A DNA stretch of 43,162 nt, taken from assembly GCF_000332355.1 (NCBI RefSeq), contig NZ_KB235959.1, forward strand, positions 457,231 through 500,392, read 5' to 3'. The DNA is from Baaleninema simplex PCC 7105. Its GTDB lineage: Bacteria > Cyanobacteriota > Cyanobacteriia > Cyanobacteriales > Geitlerinemataceae. This document shows, piece by piece, positions 7,595 through 16,209 of this stretch; the stretch's first letter is position 1; the number at the start of each line of letters is the position of its first letter. The translations under genes and the position numbers were made by a program. The notes under the pieces are model-generated. The model was not told where the DNA came from, made no database searches, and was given only the letters and a program-made list of their open reading frames with translations.

Positions 7595-8608
7595 GTGCCT
7601 GTGGTGACCTGGAAATCTGCCCCCCATCTCATCCTGCGAACCGAATCTGGCTCGCGTTACCTTCCCTTATCGGGAAATAACTGCTGGACGTTCGGCCGCA
7701 GCGATGACAACCAGATTACACTCCCCGATCGATGGGTGTCCCGCGCTCACGCCATGGTTCAGCAAACAGATTTGGGTGAGTTTTACTTAATCGATCTCGG
7801 TTCTCGCAACGGTACGTTCGTCAACGGACGACGGGTCAGCGTTCCCGTACGCCTCAACAACGGCGATCGCGTCACCCTCGGCCAAACCGAACTGACGTTC
7901 TATTCTCCCACCAAAACAGCCCCCGACCCGGACGACACCGATACAGAAGACTCCGGCGCCACGGCGGTTTTATCAGTACGGCGGTTGATTTCAGTCATGG
8001 TGGTCGATATTCGAGACTTTACCGTCTTGACCCGCCAGCTCGACGAACGAATGCTCTCAGAAATCATCGGAACCTGGTTTCGACGGGCCGGAAATATCAT
8101 CCGCGAAGCGGGAAGTTGGGTCGATAAATATATCGGCGATGCGGTGATGGCGGTTTGGTTCCACAGCGCCCCGGAAATCGGCCAGGAAGGCGTCAGTAAA
8201 GAAGAAGTACTCCGCATCTGTCAAGCGTTGGGAGAACTGCACCACATGACGCGGGAACTCAGCGATCGCTACCCCCTCCCGTTCCCGTTGCGGATCGGTG
8301 CGGGGGTCAATACAGGATACGCGATGGTGGGGAATACGGGAACCGGCGATCGCCCCGACTACACCGCCCTCGGAGACACCGTCAACGCAGCCTTTCGCTT
8401 AGAATCCGCCACGAAAGAACTCCACAAAGACGTGGCCTTGGGCGAAACGACCTATCACTATCTCAGCGCCATCAAAGCCAGTCGAGACCTGTTTGAAGAA
8501 CACCGCGTCATCCTCAAAGGCTACGATCGCCCCACCCTCACCTACGCCGGTAGTTTCGACGATCTCGATTCCTTCGTGCGCGTCAGCTATCAAGAAATCG
8601 AAGTTTGA
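7595..8608 (+). CDS. FHA domain-class III adenylate cyclase
   Basis: 337 aa with a GTG start at 7595; AGAGAG lies just upstream and later GTGs exist. The N-terminal FHA phosphothreonine-binding domain (about 28-105) shows FGRS 33-36, SRAH 49-52 and DLGSRNGTFVNG 67-78. After an acidic linker comes a class III cyclase domain (about 130-320). Metal aspartates are D138 (VVDIRDF) and D182 (KYIGDAV). Adenine-selecting K178 and T257 are present, as are transition-state N264 and R268 in GDTVNAAFRLE. All catalytic positions are filled, so an active adenylate cyclase is predicted. There is no membrane segment, so it is cytosolic. The FHA domain suggests control by Ser/Thr kinase phosphorylation; no kinase gene lies in the window. 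Confidence 0.93.
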   Translation: MPVVTWKSAPHLILRTESGSRYLPLSGNNCWTFGRSDDNQITLPDRWVSRAHAMVQQTDLGEFYLIDLGSRNGTFVNGRRVSVPVRLNNGDRVTLGQTELTFYSPTKTAPDPDDTDTEDSGATAVLSVRRLISVMVVDIRDFTVLTRQLDERMLSEIIGTWFRRAGNIIREAGSWVDKYIGDAVMAVWFHSAPEIGQEGVSKEEVLRICQALGELHHMTRELSDRYPLPFPLRIGAGVNTGYAMVGNTGTGDRPDYTALGDTVNAAFRLESATKELHKDVALGETTYHYLSAIKASRDLFEEHRVILKGYDRPTLTYAGSFDDLDSFVRVSYQEIEV

Positions 8609-8690
8609 CCGTCCCGACGAGAAAAGTACGCATCGGACGAATTTCGCGCGATCCCCATCGAACGAGCCGTGATAGAGATGTCGTGGAAAA

Positions 8691-8699
8691 TGGTACTAT
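8691..8699 (+). promoter_or_regulatory. Candidate extended -10 promoter of psbU
   Basis: TGG followed by TACTAT (8694-8699) matches the extended -10 form TGnTAnnnT, 43 bases before the psbU ATG. No good -35 hexamer is visible 16-18 bases upstream. Confidence 0.4.
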
Positions 8700-8741
8700 T
8701 GACGGTAAAACTTGCATATCATCGAGAGAGGGATTGAATTA

Positions 8742-9131
8742 ATGAAACGACTGGTGCGCCTGTTAACGGTTGTTTGCTTGCTCGTCGGTTTGGCGGGATG
8801 GGTCGGACTGCCTCAACCTGCCATGGCCAACGAAGGAGGAGCATTGAAAAACTCCTTCGACGTCAAACTCAAAACGGAGTTTGGAGAGAAACTCGATCTC
8901 AACAACACCAACCTCCGGGCGTTCCGCAAATATCGCGGGATGTATCCCACGCTCGCTACGCTCGTGATCGAACACGCTCCTTACGAAAACGTCGAAGACG
9001 TGCTAGATATTCCGGGGTTGAGCGAACGTCAGAAAGAAATTCTGCAAGCGAACTTAGATAAGTTCACAGTGACCGAACCCGAATCCTTCCTCATCGAAGG
9101 CGACGATCGCATTAACAACGGGATTTACTAA
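8742..9131 (+). CDS. psbU: Photosystem II 12 kDa extrinsic protein PsbU
   Basis: 129 aa from ATG 8742, preceded by GAGAGAGGGA; the frame is open further upstream but family and signal peptide favour this ATG. The N-terminus is a typical lumen signal (MKRL, hydrophobic core, cleavage after PAMA at residue 29). The mature ~100 residues carry the PsbU helix-hairpin-helix fold: [20 protein letters not shown], then [20 protein letters not shown]. PsbU sits on the lumenal face of photosystem II and stabilises the Mn4CaO5 oxygen-evolving cluster. It is the clearest marker that the host is a cyanobacterium. It is monocistronic-looking, with a hairpin just after the stop. Confidence 0.96.
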   Translation: MKRLVRLLTVVCLLVGLAGWVGLPQPAMANEGGALKNSFDVKLKTEFGEKLDLNNTNLRAFRKYRGMYPTLATLVIEHAPYENVEDVLDIPGLSERQKEILQANLDKFTVTEPESFLIEGDDRINNGIY

Positions 9132-9140
9132 AAAACGATG

Positions 9141-9159
9141 GGAGATCGCGTCGATCTCC
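9141..9159 (+). terminator. Hairpin after psbU
   Basis: GGAGATCG-CGT-CGATCTCC, a perfect 8-bp stem 10 bases after the psbU stop. No U-run follows, so termination is possible but unproven. Confidence 0.4.
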
Positions 9160-9308
9160 GTCCCGATCGCGAAAACGTTTAAAACTTCCAACGCCCCTTG
9201 TACACTGAGGTAAAGAGAAATCGGTTGCGACGACAGCCGGTCTCCAAGGGTTGCCAGCGGCATCCAAATTCCTTCAGGTCAAACATCGAACAAGGGGCGA
9301 TTTTTATT

Positions 9309-11042
9309 GTGAGTTCACCGACGTTTGAGGTTCAGTCTCTCCCGACACTCCCGCCGAGCTTCGATGCGATCGTGGTGGGGTCGGGAGCGGCGGGACTCTA
9401 CGCCGCTTTGTGTTTGCCCGATTCCCTCAACGTCGGCTTGCTGACAAAAGACGAAATTCCACTCTCCGCCAGCGATTGGGCCCAGGGCGGAATTGCGGCC
9501 GCCGTAGCGGAGGACGATTCCCCCAAACTCCACATTGAAGACACCCTCAAGGCGGGAGCTGGACTGTGCGACAAACCGGCCGTGGAGTTTCTAGCCGAAC
9601 GAGCGCCCGACTGTATTCGATCGCTCGTCGAATTGGGCGTTTCCTTCGACCGCCAAGACGACCGGCTGGCCTTGACCCTCGAAGCCGCTCACTCCCGCCG
9701 TCGCGTTCTCCACGCCGCCGACACCACCGGACGCGCCGTCGTCAGTACCCTGGGACGACAAGTCGCCCGACGCCCCAACATTACCCCCATCTCTCGGGCG
9801 TTCGTTCTCGACCTGTGGCTCGACGAAACGGGACGCTGTCAGGGGGTTGGCGTGCTGTATCGCGGTGAAATTTGCTGGGTCAAAGCTCGGGCGGTCGTTT
9901 TGGCCACGGGGGGCGGCGGCCGGGTGTTCGCCAAAACCACCAATCCTTCAGTCAGTACGGGGGACGGGGTGGCCTTGGCCTGGCGGGCTGGGGCGATCGT
10001 GCGCGATTTAGAATTTTTCCAGTTTCACCCCACGGCGTTGATGAAACCCGGTGCGCCTCGGTTTTTAATTAGCGAAGCCGTGCGAGGGGAAGGGGCGCAT
10101 CTCGTCGATGCTGAAGGTCGCCGTTTCGCGTTCGATTACCATCCCGAAGGGGAGTTAGCCCCCCGCGATGTGGTCAGCCGTTCGATTTTTAACTACCTTC
10201 GCAGTACGGGTCTCGATCCCGCCGAGGCCCACGTCTGGCTCGATTTTCGCTCGATTCCCGAGGAACGGATTCGCAAACGGTTTCCGAATATCGTGCGGGT
10301 GTGTCGTCAGTGGGGCGTCGATGTCTTTTCCGAACCGGTTCCCGTGGCGCCGGCCGCGCACTATTGGATGGGGGGAATCGCCACGGATTTACAGGGGCGC
10401 ACGTCGATCGAGGGACTGTACGCTGTCGGCGAAACTGCCAGCACGGGCGTTCACGGCGCGAACCGACTGGCGAGTAATTCTTTGCTCGAATGTATCGTGT
10501 TCGGGGCGCAGTTGGGACATTTGGAACTGCTCGAGACGGCGATCGCAGACACTCCCCCCGCGACGCAGCACGACGCGATCGACCTCAGCGGCGCGCGAGG
10601 GGCGATCGAACAGTTACGTCACGATTTACCTCGATTGGTGTGGCAGAGTGCGGGGATTTCTCGCGACGCGCGCACGCTGGAATTTGCCCTCGATCGCATC
10701 GCGGCTTGGAAAGCAGAATTCGCCGCCTCGTCCCTTTCGCGACAGATAAACGCCCTCGTTCGAGGTCGCACGGCCGATATCGGTGCTGACGGCGATAGCT
10801 CGTCGCTCCTAGCTTGGGGGGAAACGCGCAACCTCCTCGATATTGCCGAATTAATTCTCAAAAGTGCTGCGTTTCGCACTGAAAGCCGAGGCGGTCACTA
10901 CCGCAGCGATTTTCCTCACAGCGATCCGCAGTGGCGCGTTCATACTCTCGGACGCGGCGATCGACTCTGGTGCAGTTCCATTCTCGAAGACGATCTCGGG
11001 CAAAATGTAACTCAAACAACAGATCGCAGCGAAACAGCGTGA
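9309..11042 (+). CDS. nadB: L-aspartate oxidase
   Basis: A flavoenzyme that oxidises L-aspartate to iminoaspartate, the first step of de novo NAD synthesis; NadA (15075-16046) uses the product. GTG 9309 gives 577 aa. The frame is open to 9198, but those 37 residues look non-native. Motifs in order: dinucleotide-binding IVVGSGAAGLYAAL (21-34), SDWAQGGIAAA, the flavin loop ATGGGGRVFAKTTNPSVSTGD, FFQFHPTAL, EAVRGEGAHLVD, APAAHYWMGGI with the catalytic-region His, and TGVHGANRLASNSLLE. The C-terminal helical domain of the succinate dehydrogenase/NadB family follows. Length is slightly above the usual ~540 because of N- and C-terminal extensions. nadA is not adjacent. Confidence 0.95.
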   Translation: MSSPTFEVQSLPTLPPSFDAIVVGSGAAGLYAALCLPDSLNVGLLTKDEIPLSASDWAQGGIAAAVAEDDSPKLHIEDTLKAGAGLCDKPAVEFLAERAPDCIRSLVELGVSFDRQDDRLALTLEAAHSRRRVLHAADTTGRAVVSTLGRQVARRPNITPISRAFVLDLWLDETGRCQGVGVLYRGEICWVKARAVVLATGGGGRVFAKTTNPSVSTGDGVALAWRAGAIVRDLEFFQFHPTALMKPGAPRFLISEAVRGEGAHLVDAEGRRFAFDYHPEGELAPRDVVSRSIFNYLRSTGLDPAEAHVWLDFRSIPEERIRKRFPNIVRVCRQWGVDVFSEPVPVAPAAHYWMGGIATDLQGRTSIEGLYAVGETASTGVHGANRLASNSLLECIVFGAQLGHLELLETAIADTPPATQHDAIDLSGARGAIEQLRHDLPRLVWQSAGISRDARTLEFALDRIAAWKAEFAASSLSRQINALVRGRTADIGADGDSSSLLAWGETRNLLDIAELILKSAAFRTESRGGHYRSDFPHSDPQWRVHTLGRGDRLWCSSILEDDLGQNVTQTTDRSETA

Positions 11043-11167
11043 TTCAATACCGTTTGGGTTGGATCGGGGTTTTTGGAAGTTTTGGGGGGTTTTTAGACTT
11101 TGAAGGTGATAATCGAGAGTATTTTGACCGATGCTTGGCAATGTAATTTTTCACACTCTTCCCTTCA

Positions 11168-11197
11168 TTCGAGCGATCGGGGCGAAAATCGCTCGAA
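11168..11197 (-). terminator. Hairpin downstream of small secreted-peptide gene
   Basis: TTCGAGCGAT and ATCGCTCGAA form a perfect 10-bp inverted repeat with a 10-base loop, 17 bases past the stop of the minus-strand 65-aa gene. No U-run. It partly overlaps HIP1-like sequence. Confidence 0.4.
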
Positions 11198-11213
11198 CGG
11201 GTTGAAAGAGGTG

Positions 11214-11411
11214 TCATTCGTAACAGCGGCTGCCGCTTCCCGGTCCAGTGGGAACACCCGGTTCGACGTCTGGCTCGTATTCCGAGAGTTCCCGAGGAAG
11301 CAATACGTCACCTGTCGGGGAAGACTCAGCAGCCAAAACAGACTCTCCGGAGATCGTGCAGGCACCCACTGCCAGAATTACCATGCTAGTGATTTGTAGG
11401 AACGTCTTCAT
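11214..11411 (-). CDS. Small secreted peptide, 65 aa
   Basis: ATG 11411 is chosen because GGAG lies about 11 bases upstream and it begins a clean signal sequence, MKTFLQITSMVILAVGAC; the frame stays open to 11483. Cleavage is likely after SVLA (residue 27), leaving ~37 residues that are acidic and Pro/Gly-rich, ending GPGSGSRCYE. A near-lipobox (VGAC, Cys18) means a lipoprotein is an alternative. I do not recognise a family. It is isolated, with its own candidate promoter and a hairpin after the stop, so it is probably a free-standing unit. The mature region has one Cys (residue 63) and no repeated motif. Confidence 0.65.
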   Translation of the reverse strand: MKTFLQITSMVILAVGACTISGESVLAAESSPTGDVLLPRELSEYEPDVEPGVPTGPGSGSRCYE

Positions 11412-11507
11412 CGCTCGAACAGCTCCATCACTACGATAACGAACAATTCGGTCAGATGCAGTCTCTCGAAATGGGTCTGGCAAACTTCTTTCTACGATCT
11501 CATTTCT

Positions 11508-11516
11508 ACTATATCA
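11508..11516 (-). promoter_or_regulatory. Candidate extended -10 for the secreted-peptide gene
   Basis: On the minus strand TGA is followed by TATAGT (plus coordinates 11508-11513), an extended -10 match about 100 bases before the ATG. No clear -35. The rest of 11412-11764 holds AT-rich sequence and HIP1 sites but no gene. Confidence 0.4.
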
Positions 11517-11764
11517 GTATTTTTACGGATATACCTAGGGAGAATCTGGAACATTTCTTAAAATTATAAATTTCTTAACAAGACTATAACAAATACAATA
11601 GTTCGTTAGAGTCGAGAGGGGTTTTCCAACTGGAAAATGACAAAAATTCGACGCGTCGAAGTTAAAGTTTTGTAAAGAGCCAGCGATCGCCCGATTCCGA
11701 CGGGAACGAGTGACATTGAGCGATCGCCACCGCTGCTGCGATACGATCGTTTGTCACATCTTAG

Positions 11765-13045
11765 CTAACACCAAGTCCGAAGCACCCGCCCGTTGACACG
11801 AACTCCCAGACCGGGAGCGTTCGAGGAGCGCGACTCGAGCGCTTGCGCCGAGAGGCTTTGAGGGGTGTTGGGATCGAACAACAACAACTCTGCACGATCG
11901 CCTGAACTTAAAGTGGGCGGCGACTGCTGCAAACAGTGCGCCGGGTTCGTACTCGTTGCTTGCCAGAGTTCCAACGGCGTCCATCGACCCGAGGCGACCA
12001 ACTCGTTCCACAACAGAACAAACGAATATTGTAACCCAATTGCACCCGCTGGCGCTTCCGCAAAGGCTACGGTTTTTTCTTCGTAGGTATAGGGGGCGCG
12101 ATCGATGGCGATCGCGTCGAGAATTCCTGACTTGACCCCTTCAGCTAAAGCAGCGCGATCGCGAGGAGTTCCCAACGGGGGATCGAGGCGAAAACTCGTA
12201 TCGTACTCCGCCAAATCCGTCGTATCCCAAATCAAATGCGTCCAAGGGGTGCTAGCCGTGACCGGAAGTCCCCGGCGTTTGGCCTCGGCGACGATTTCCA
12301 CACTGCGGGCGGTCGAAACCCGCATCACGTGAACGGGGGTATCGAATTCCGCCACCGCCTCGAGTAGAGCAGTCAACGCCGCCGTTTCCGCCATCGCCGG
12401 AAGTCCTGGGAGTCCCAATCGTAGAGCATCGCCCCCTTCTCGAGCGACCCCTTCTCCGGCCAAACGGCGATCGCACGGATAAAAGGCCAGAGGACGCCGC
12501 AAACCCTGGCCGTATTCCAACACCCGACGCACGAATACCGGATTAGACAGGGGGGAACCGTCCGTAAAGCCGACAACGCCCGCCTCGGCCAAGTCTCCTA
12601 ACTCCGCCATGCGATCGCCCTCGAGGTTCTGCGTCAACGCCCCCCACACCTGTAGCTGCGGGGGATTCCATCGAGGCGCGATCGACCCCAGTTTTTCCCA
12701 ACGCGAGTACAACTGGGCGACGCCTGCGGGGGTATCGATGGGAGGAACCGTCTTCGGAAGTAGCGTCACGCGGGTATAGCCCCCCGCGATCGCCGATTTC
12801 GCCAAAGATTCCAGAGTATCGCGCTCCTCAAATCCCGGTTCGCCCGTACGACCGTATAAATCCACCAAGCCCGGACCGAGAATCGCACCTCGTGCGTCAA
12901 TTTCCTCCGTCTCGGGTAGATCGTCGTCCAAGCGATCGGCGATCGCGCGAATCGTTCCGTTATCGAGCCAAACATCCGCCACGCGATCGGTCTTCGAGAG
13001 CGGATCGATCGTGCGAACCTGACGCAAGACTTCCTTTGCAGCCAT
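11765..13045 (-). CDS. Dihydroorotase homologue lacking metal-binding residues
   Basis: ATG 13045 (GAGGAGGGA directly upstream) gives 426 aa; GTG 13057 overlaps that ribosome site and is less likely. The fold is an amidohydrolase of the dihydroorotase (PyrC/AllB) family: ILGPGLVDL...GEPG at 55-71, YDTSFRLDPPLGTPRDR at 281-296, YEEK at 321-324. The catalytic set is gone. DxHxHLREPG reads DLYGRTGEPG (62-71), HVSTA has Arg242 for His, TPHH reads TPWTH (266-270), and TDHAPH reads IDRAPY (314-319). Family precedent is PyrX-type inactive dihydroorotases that support aspartate transcarbamylase as structural partners. I infer a non-catalytic role in pyrimidine synthesis, not active ring closure. It is common to see such proteins annotated simply as PyrC. 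Confidence 0.85.
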   Translation of the reverse strand: MAAKEVLRQVRTIDPLSKTDRVADVWLDNGTIRAIADRLDDDLPETEEIDARGAILGPGLVDLYGRTGEPGFEERDTLESLAKSAIAGGYTRVTLLPKTVPPIDTPAGVAQLYSRWEKLGSIAPRWNPPQLQVWGALTQNLEGDRMAELGDLAEAGVVGFTDGSPLSNPVFVRRVLEYGQGLRRPLAFYPCDRRLAGEGVAREGGDALRLGLPGLPAMAETAALTALLEAVAEFDTPVHVMRVSTARSVEIVAEAKRRGLPVTASTPWTHLIWDTTDLAEYDTSFRLDPPLGTPRDRAALAEGVKSGILDAIAIDRAPYTYEEKTVAFAEAPAGAIGLQYSFVLLWNELVASGRWTPLELWQATSTNPAHCLQQSPPTLSSGDRAELLLFDPNTPQSLSAQALESRSSNAPGLGVRVNGRVLRTWC

Positions 13046-13083
13046 TTCCCTCCTCACAGTGATGTCCCAACAAGACGACGGTT

Positions 13084-14463
13084 CTACAACGCACCAGCAG
13101 CAGTGCGATCGAACAACTCGCCGTTTTCGTTCAAATGAAGCGTGACGTTCGAGGTTTGCAAAACCGGTTTTCCGTCAGGACCGTGGGGATAGTCGATAAC
13201 GCTGACCGCCCCGTTTCCTTGCTTGAAGTTCCAGAAATGGTCCGGTCCCAAATCGAACAGCGAGGCCAAAATCGCCTTATTAATCGCATCGTGGGCGACA
13301 ACGATTCCCGTCAGCGGGCGATCGCTCTCCCCATAGGCTTTCACGATTTCGTCCCACGCCAACTTCGCCCGATCCCAAACCTGTTGTAAATTCTCCCCTT
13401 CCGGCATCTGTACCGTTTCCGGTTGCGTCTTCCAGCGCTCGAGTAACTCGCCGTATTCCCCTCGAATCTCAGATTCCAGCTTCCCTTCCCAGAGACCATG
13501 ACCGATTTCTCGCAGGTTCTCGTTCGTCGTCAACGCGACCCCAGGATGGTGTTCCAAAATCAACTCCGCCGTTTCCTTGGGGCGCAACATCGGACTCGTC
13601 ACCGCAAAGTCTAACTTCACCGACTTCAACAACTGAGCCACCCGACGCCCCTGGGCGCGACCGTTTTCATTGAGCGGAACGTCGATTTGACCCTGAAAGC
13701 GCGATTCCCGGTTCCACTGCGTTTCCCCGTGACGTACCAACAACAGCCTCGGGCCGCGATGGGGCTTGCGGGGTGAGGGAAACGGATCTTCACTGAGATG
13801 GCCGATTTGGTTCATCGACTCCATCTGAACTGTATCGCTCAAACCGCCCGAGAATCGGAAAATCGAAATACCGCAGTTCGACTGTTGAATCCCTTGATAG
13901 TCTTGCGGACCGACCCCTAACGCCGTACTAATCGAGCAGCGGTTAATCCCATTGTGGGCGACCACTGCCACCGTTTGACCGGCGTGTTTCGACAGCACGA
14001 ACTCCCAAAACTGCTTCGCCTGTTCGTGCAGCGACAAAATCGGGAAATGGTCTCGCGTTCCGCCGTCTTCAGTAGGAACGACCATTTTGAACTCGTGGGG
14101 ACGAGCTTTCCAGAGGCGATAGTCGTCGGGAAACGTTTCCATCACCTCGTCCCGACGCCGATCTTCCCACAGCGGCAAATCCACTTCTCGCAGTAAATCG
14201 GAAACCGTCGGCGTCAGACTTCCATCTTCAGATAGCGTTTGGCAGATAATCTCCGCCGTTTGAGACGCCCGTTGCAGGGGACTGCAATAGACTGCATCGA
14301 ACGAGATTCCTGCCAACGCGCGGCCAGTTTGACGGGCAGTTTCCCGCCCGAGTTCAGTTAAAACAGACTTGTCGCAGCGTCCTTGAATGCGACCTTCGAG
14401 ATTGTACGTACTTTGTCCGTGACGGATTAAGATGACGGTAGTAGCCAGGGGTCTGTCCTCCAT
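13084..14463 (-). CDS. Double-domain histidine phosphatase (phosphoglycerate mutase family)
   Basis: 459 aa from ATG 14463, containing two complete histidine-phosphatase domains in tandem. Domain 1 (about 10-220) has the phospho-acceptor motif LIRHGQSTYN and late VVAHNGINR. Domain 2 (about 240-440) has LVRHGETQWN, the conserved SPMLRPKETAE and VVAHDAINKA. Both His and both RHG boxes are intact, so both halves may act. Substrate cannot be read from sequence. Phosphoglycerate mutase, phosphoserine phosphatase or a sugar phosphatase are all possible in this family. A GGAGG inside the first codons, eight bases before CTG 14448 (LATTVILIRHG), suggests the true start could be that rare codon. It follows the dihydroorotase homologue's strand, 38 bp upstream, so the two may be one operon. 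Confidence 0.88.
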   Translation of the reverse strand: MEDRPLATTVILIRHGQSTYNLEGRIQGRCDKSVLTELGRETARQTGRALAGISFDAVYCSPLQRASQTAEIICQTLSEDGSLTPTVSDLLREVDLPLWEDRRRDEVMETFPDDYRLWKARPHEFKMVVPTEDGGTRDHFPILSLHEQAKQFWEFVLSKHAGQTVAVVAHNGINRCSISTALGVGPQDYQGIQQSNCGISIFRFSGGLSDTVQMESMNQIGHLSEDPFPSPRKPHRGPRLLLVRHGETQWNRESRFQGQIDVPLNENGRAQGRRVAQLLKSVKLDFAVTSPMLRPKETAELILEHHPGVALTTNENLREIGHGLWEGKLESEIRGEYGELLERWKTQPETVQMPEGENLQQVWDRAKLAWDEIVKAYGESDRPLTGIVVAHDAINKAILASLFDLGPDHFWNFKQGNGAVSVIDYPHGPDGKPVLQTSNVTLHLNENGELFDRTAAGAL

Positions 14464-14748
14464 TAACGTTCGCCAAATCGGTATCTGGCAGGGGGTCGCT
14501 TCGTCAGAGTCCGGCAACGCTCGCCACTTTAACGGTACGGCGTCGCAGGTGTTCGCCTGCGATATCTCCCACTACAGCGGAGCGTAAAAACTCGCAAAAA
14601 TTAAATTTTGAACGATGCTTGACGTCGGGGTCTGTGGTCGGCCGAACGTCAGACGCATCCCAGTGCAGGCGAAGCTGCTCCCTGTGAATCATACCGAAAA
14701 ACCGTCCCAGACAGGAGAGCTTTCAGATCGGGATGAACTCAGCTTTTA

Positions 14749-14781
14749 CAGTCACCAGTCACCAGTCACCAGTCACCAGTG
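14749..14781. repeat. Heptanucleotide tandem repeat (CAGTCAC)
   Basis: CAGTCAC repeated 4.7 times without error. Short heptamer repeats of this kind are typical of cyanobacterial intergenic DNA. Confidence 0.9.
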
Positions 14782-14815
14782 AAGATAGGGAACAGCGGAT
14801 CTGGGAACAGCAATC

Positions 14816-14878
14816 GTAGGGTGCGTGACCTAAAGACCAGAAAAGTATCCGGTCTTACCGGCCAACTCGTCACGCACC
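14816..14878. repeat. Inverted-repeat element GTGCGTGAC...GTCACGCAC, copy 1
   Basis: Outer arms GGTGCGTGAC (14820-14829) and GTCACGCACC (14869-14878) pair perfectly. Inner AAGACC...GGTCTT pairs as well. A related element is at 17561-17630. It is probably a miniature dispersed element of the cyanobacterial GTAGGGTGCGT type. Confidence 0.7.
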
Positions 14879-14898
14879 GACTCCATAGGGTATTTCTT

Positions 14899-14998
14899 GT
14901 CTCCCCTTCTCCCCTTCTCCCCTTCTCCCCCTCTCCCCTTCTCCCCTTCTCCCCTTCTCCCCTTCTCCCCTTCTCCCCTTCTCCCCCTCTCCCCTTCT
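14899..14998. repeat. Tandem CTCCCCTT tract
   Basis: About a dozen copies of CTCCCCTT with CTCCCCCT variants directly upstream of the nadA promoter region. The spurious frames across it are repeat-derived. Confidence 0.9.
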
Positions 14999-15022
14999 TC
15001 AGATATTTTTGGTAAAAACCAC

Positions 15023-15047
15023 TATAATTCAGTTAACCATAGGTTAA
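15023..15047 (+). promoter_or_regulatory. Candidate nadA -10 box with overlapping palindrome
   Basis: A consensus TATAAT (15023-15028) is followed at once by TTAACC-ATA-GGTTAA (15033-15047), a perfect 6+3+6 palindrome about where transcription would start, 28 bases before the nadA GTG. The position would suit a repressor operator. No good -35 is visible. Confidence 0.4.
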
Positions 15048-15074
15048 ATCTAAGAAGACGATATCGCTGCCACT

Positions 15075-16046
15075 GTGTTTACCACTGCACGTTCTCCTCA
15101 AACTACCCGCGTTTCAGACCTTCCCGAGGATCTGTTCGAGGCGATCGCCACGCTCAAACGCGACCTCAACGCTGTTGTCCTCGCCCACTATTACCAAGAC
15201 CCTGACATCCAAGACATCGCCGACTACATCGGAGATTCTCTCGGGTTGTCTCGTCAAGCCGCCGACACCAACGCGGACGTTATCGTCTTTGCGGGGGTTC
15301 ACTTTATGGCGGAAACGGCGAAAATCCTCAACCCCGATAAATTGGTGATTCTCCCCGATCTCGCGGCGGGATGTTCTTTGGCCGATAGCTGTCCGCCAGA
15401 GGCGTTCGCCCAATTTAAAGCCGCACATCCCGACCACCTCGTGGTGTCTTACATCAACTGCACGGCGGCGATTAAGGCGATGAGCGATATCATTTGCACC
15501 AGTTCCAACGCCGTCGATATTGTCAACCAAATCCCCAAAGATCGGCCGATTATTTTCGCCCCCGATCGCAACTTGGGGCGGTACGTGATGGAACAAACCG
15601 GCCGCGACTTACTGTTGTGGGACGGAAGCTGCATCGTTCACGAAAACTTCTCGGAAAAGAAAATCGTGCAACTGCGTGTCGAACACCCCGAAGCGGAAGT
15701 CATCGCACACCCGGAATGCGAACCCCCCGTGTTGCGTCACGCGGACTACATCGGTTCGACAACGGCGTTACTCAAATACGCGAAACAGAGTGCAAAAGAC
15801 TCGTTTGTCGTCGCTACCGAACCCGGTATCATTCACCAAATGCAGAAAGCGATGCCGCAAAAAGAGTTTATTGCTGCACCGCCAACGGGAAATTGTGCTT
15901 GCAATGAATGCCCCCATATGCGGTTGAATACTCTCGAAAAACTCTATCTGTCTATGAAGTATCGCCAACCGGAAATTACGATGCCGGAAGAGGTTCGACA
16001 AGCGGCACTGAAACCGATTCAACGAATGTTGGAAATGAGTCGGTAG
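15075..16046 (+). CDS. nadA: Quinolinate synthase A
   Basis: Condenses iminoaspartate from NadB with dihydroxyacetone phosphate to quinolinate, using a [4Fe-4S] cluster. 323 aa with a GTG start at 15075. Family blocks are present: [20 protein letters not shown] near 34-53, [14 protein letters not shown] near 72-85, and [23 protein letters not shown]. Cluster cysteines lie in [17 protein letters not shown] and TGNCACNEC. The sequence ends with [13 protein letters not shown], usual for the family. Length is normal. It stands as its own unit with a strong terminator downstream. nadB, the preceding enzyme, is 4 kb upstream on the same strand with opposite-strand genes between. Confidence 0.96.
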   Translation: MFTTARSPQTTRVSDLPEDLFEAIATLKRDLNAVVLAHYYQDPDIQDIADYIGDSLGLSRQAADTNADVIVFAGVHFMAETAKILNPDKLVILPDLAAGCSLADSCPPEAFAQFKAAHPDHLVVSYINCTAAIKAMSDIICTSSNAVDIVNQIPKDRPIIFAPDRNLGRYVMEQTGRDLLLWDGSCIVHENFSEKKIVQLRVEHPEAEVIAHPECEPPVLRHADYIGSTTALLKYAKQSAKDSFVVATEPGIIHQMQKAMPQKEFIAAPPTGNCACNECPHMRLNTLEKLYLSMKYRQPEITMPEEVRQAALKPIQRMLEMSR

Positions 16047-16111
16047 GTGACCGTCGTTTTCGATATGTTCGTTCTGTCATTTCTTCTGACCTAAATCCAG
16101 TATGAAATCGA

Positions 16112-16151
16112 AGCCTAGATTCATAAAAAATCTGGGCTTTTTTGATTTTTA
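16112..16151 (+). terminator. Rho-independent terminator of nadA
   Basis: AGCCTAGATT, loop CATAAA, then AATCTGGGCT (one G-U pair) followed by TTTTTTGATTTTT. A classic stem plus U-run 66 bases past the nadA stop. Confidence 0.85.
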
Positions 16152-16209
16152 GAAAATAGCCGTTAAAATAGTCTGAGAACTCAAACGAAATGGCTGAGTA
16201 TTCCTTGAG

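Noticed and set aside
14504-14692. 62-aa minus frame upstream of the histidine phosphatase
   Set aside because: No ribosome site or recognisable pattern. It overlaps the 5' region of the phosphatase gene.
14749-14781. Possible iteron or CRISPR from CAGTCAC repeats
   Set aside because: A simple heptamer array without spacers, initiator gene or AT-rich region.
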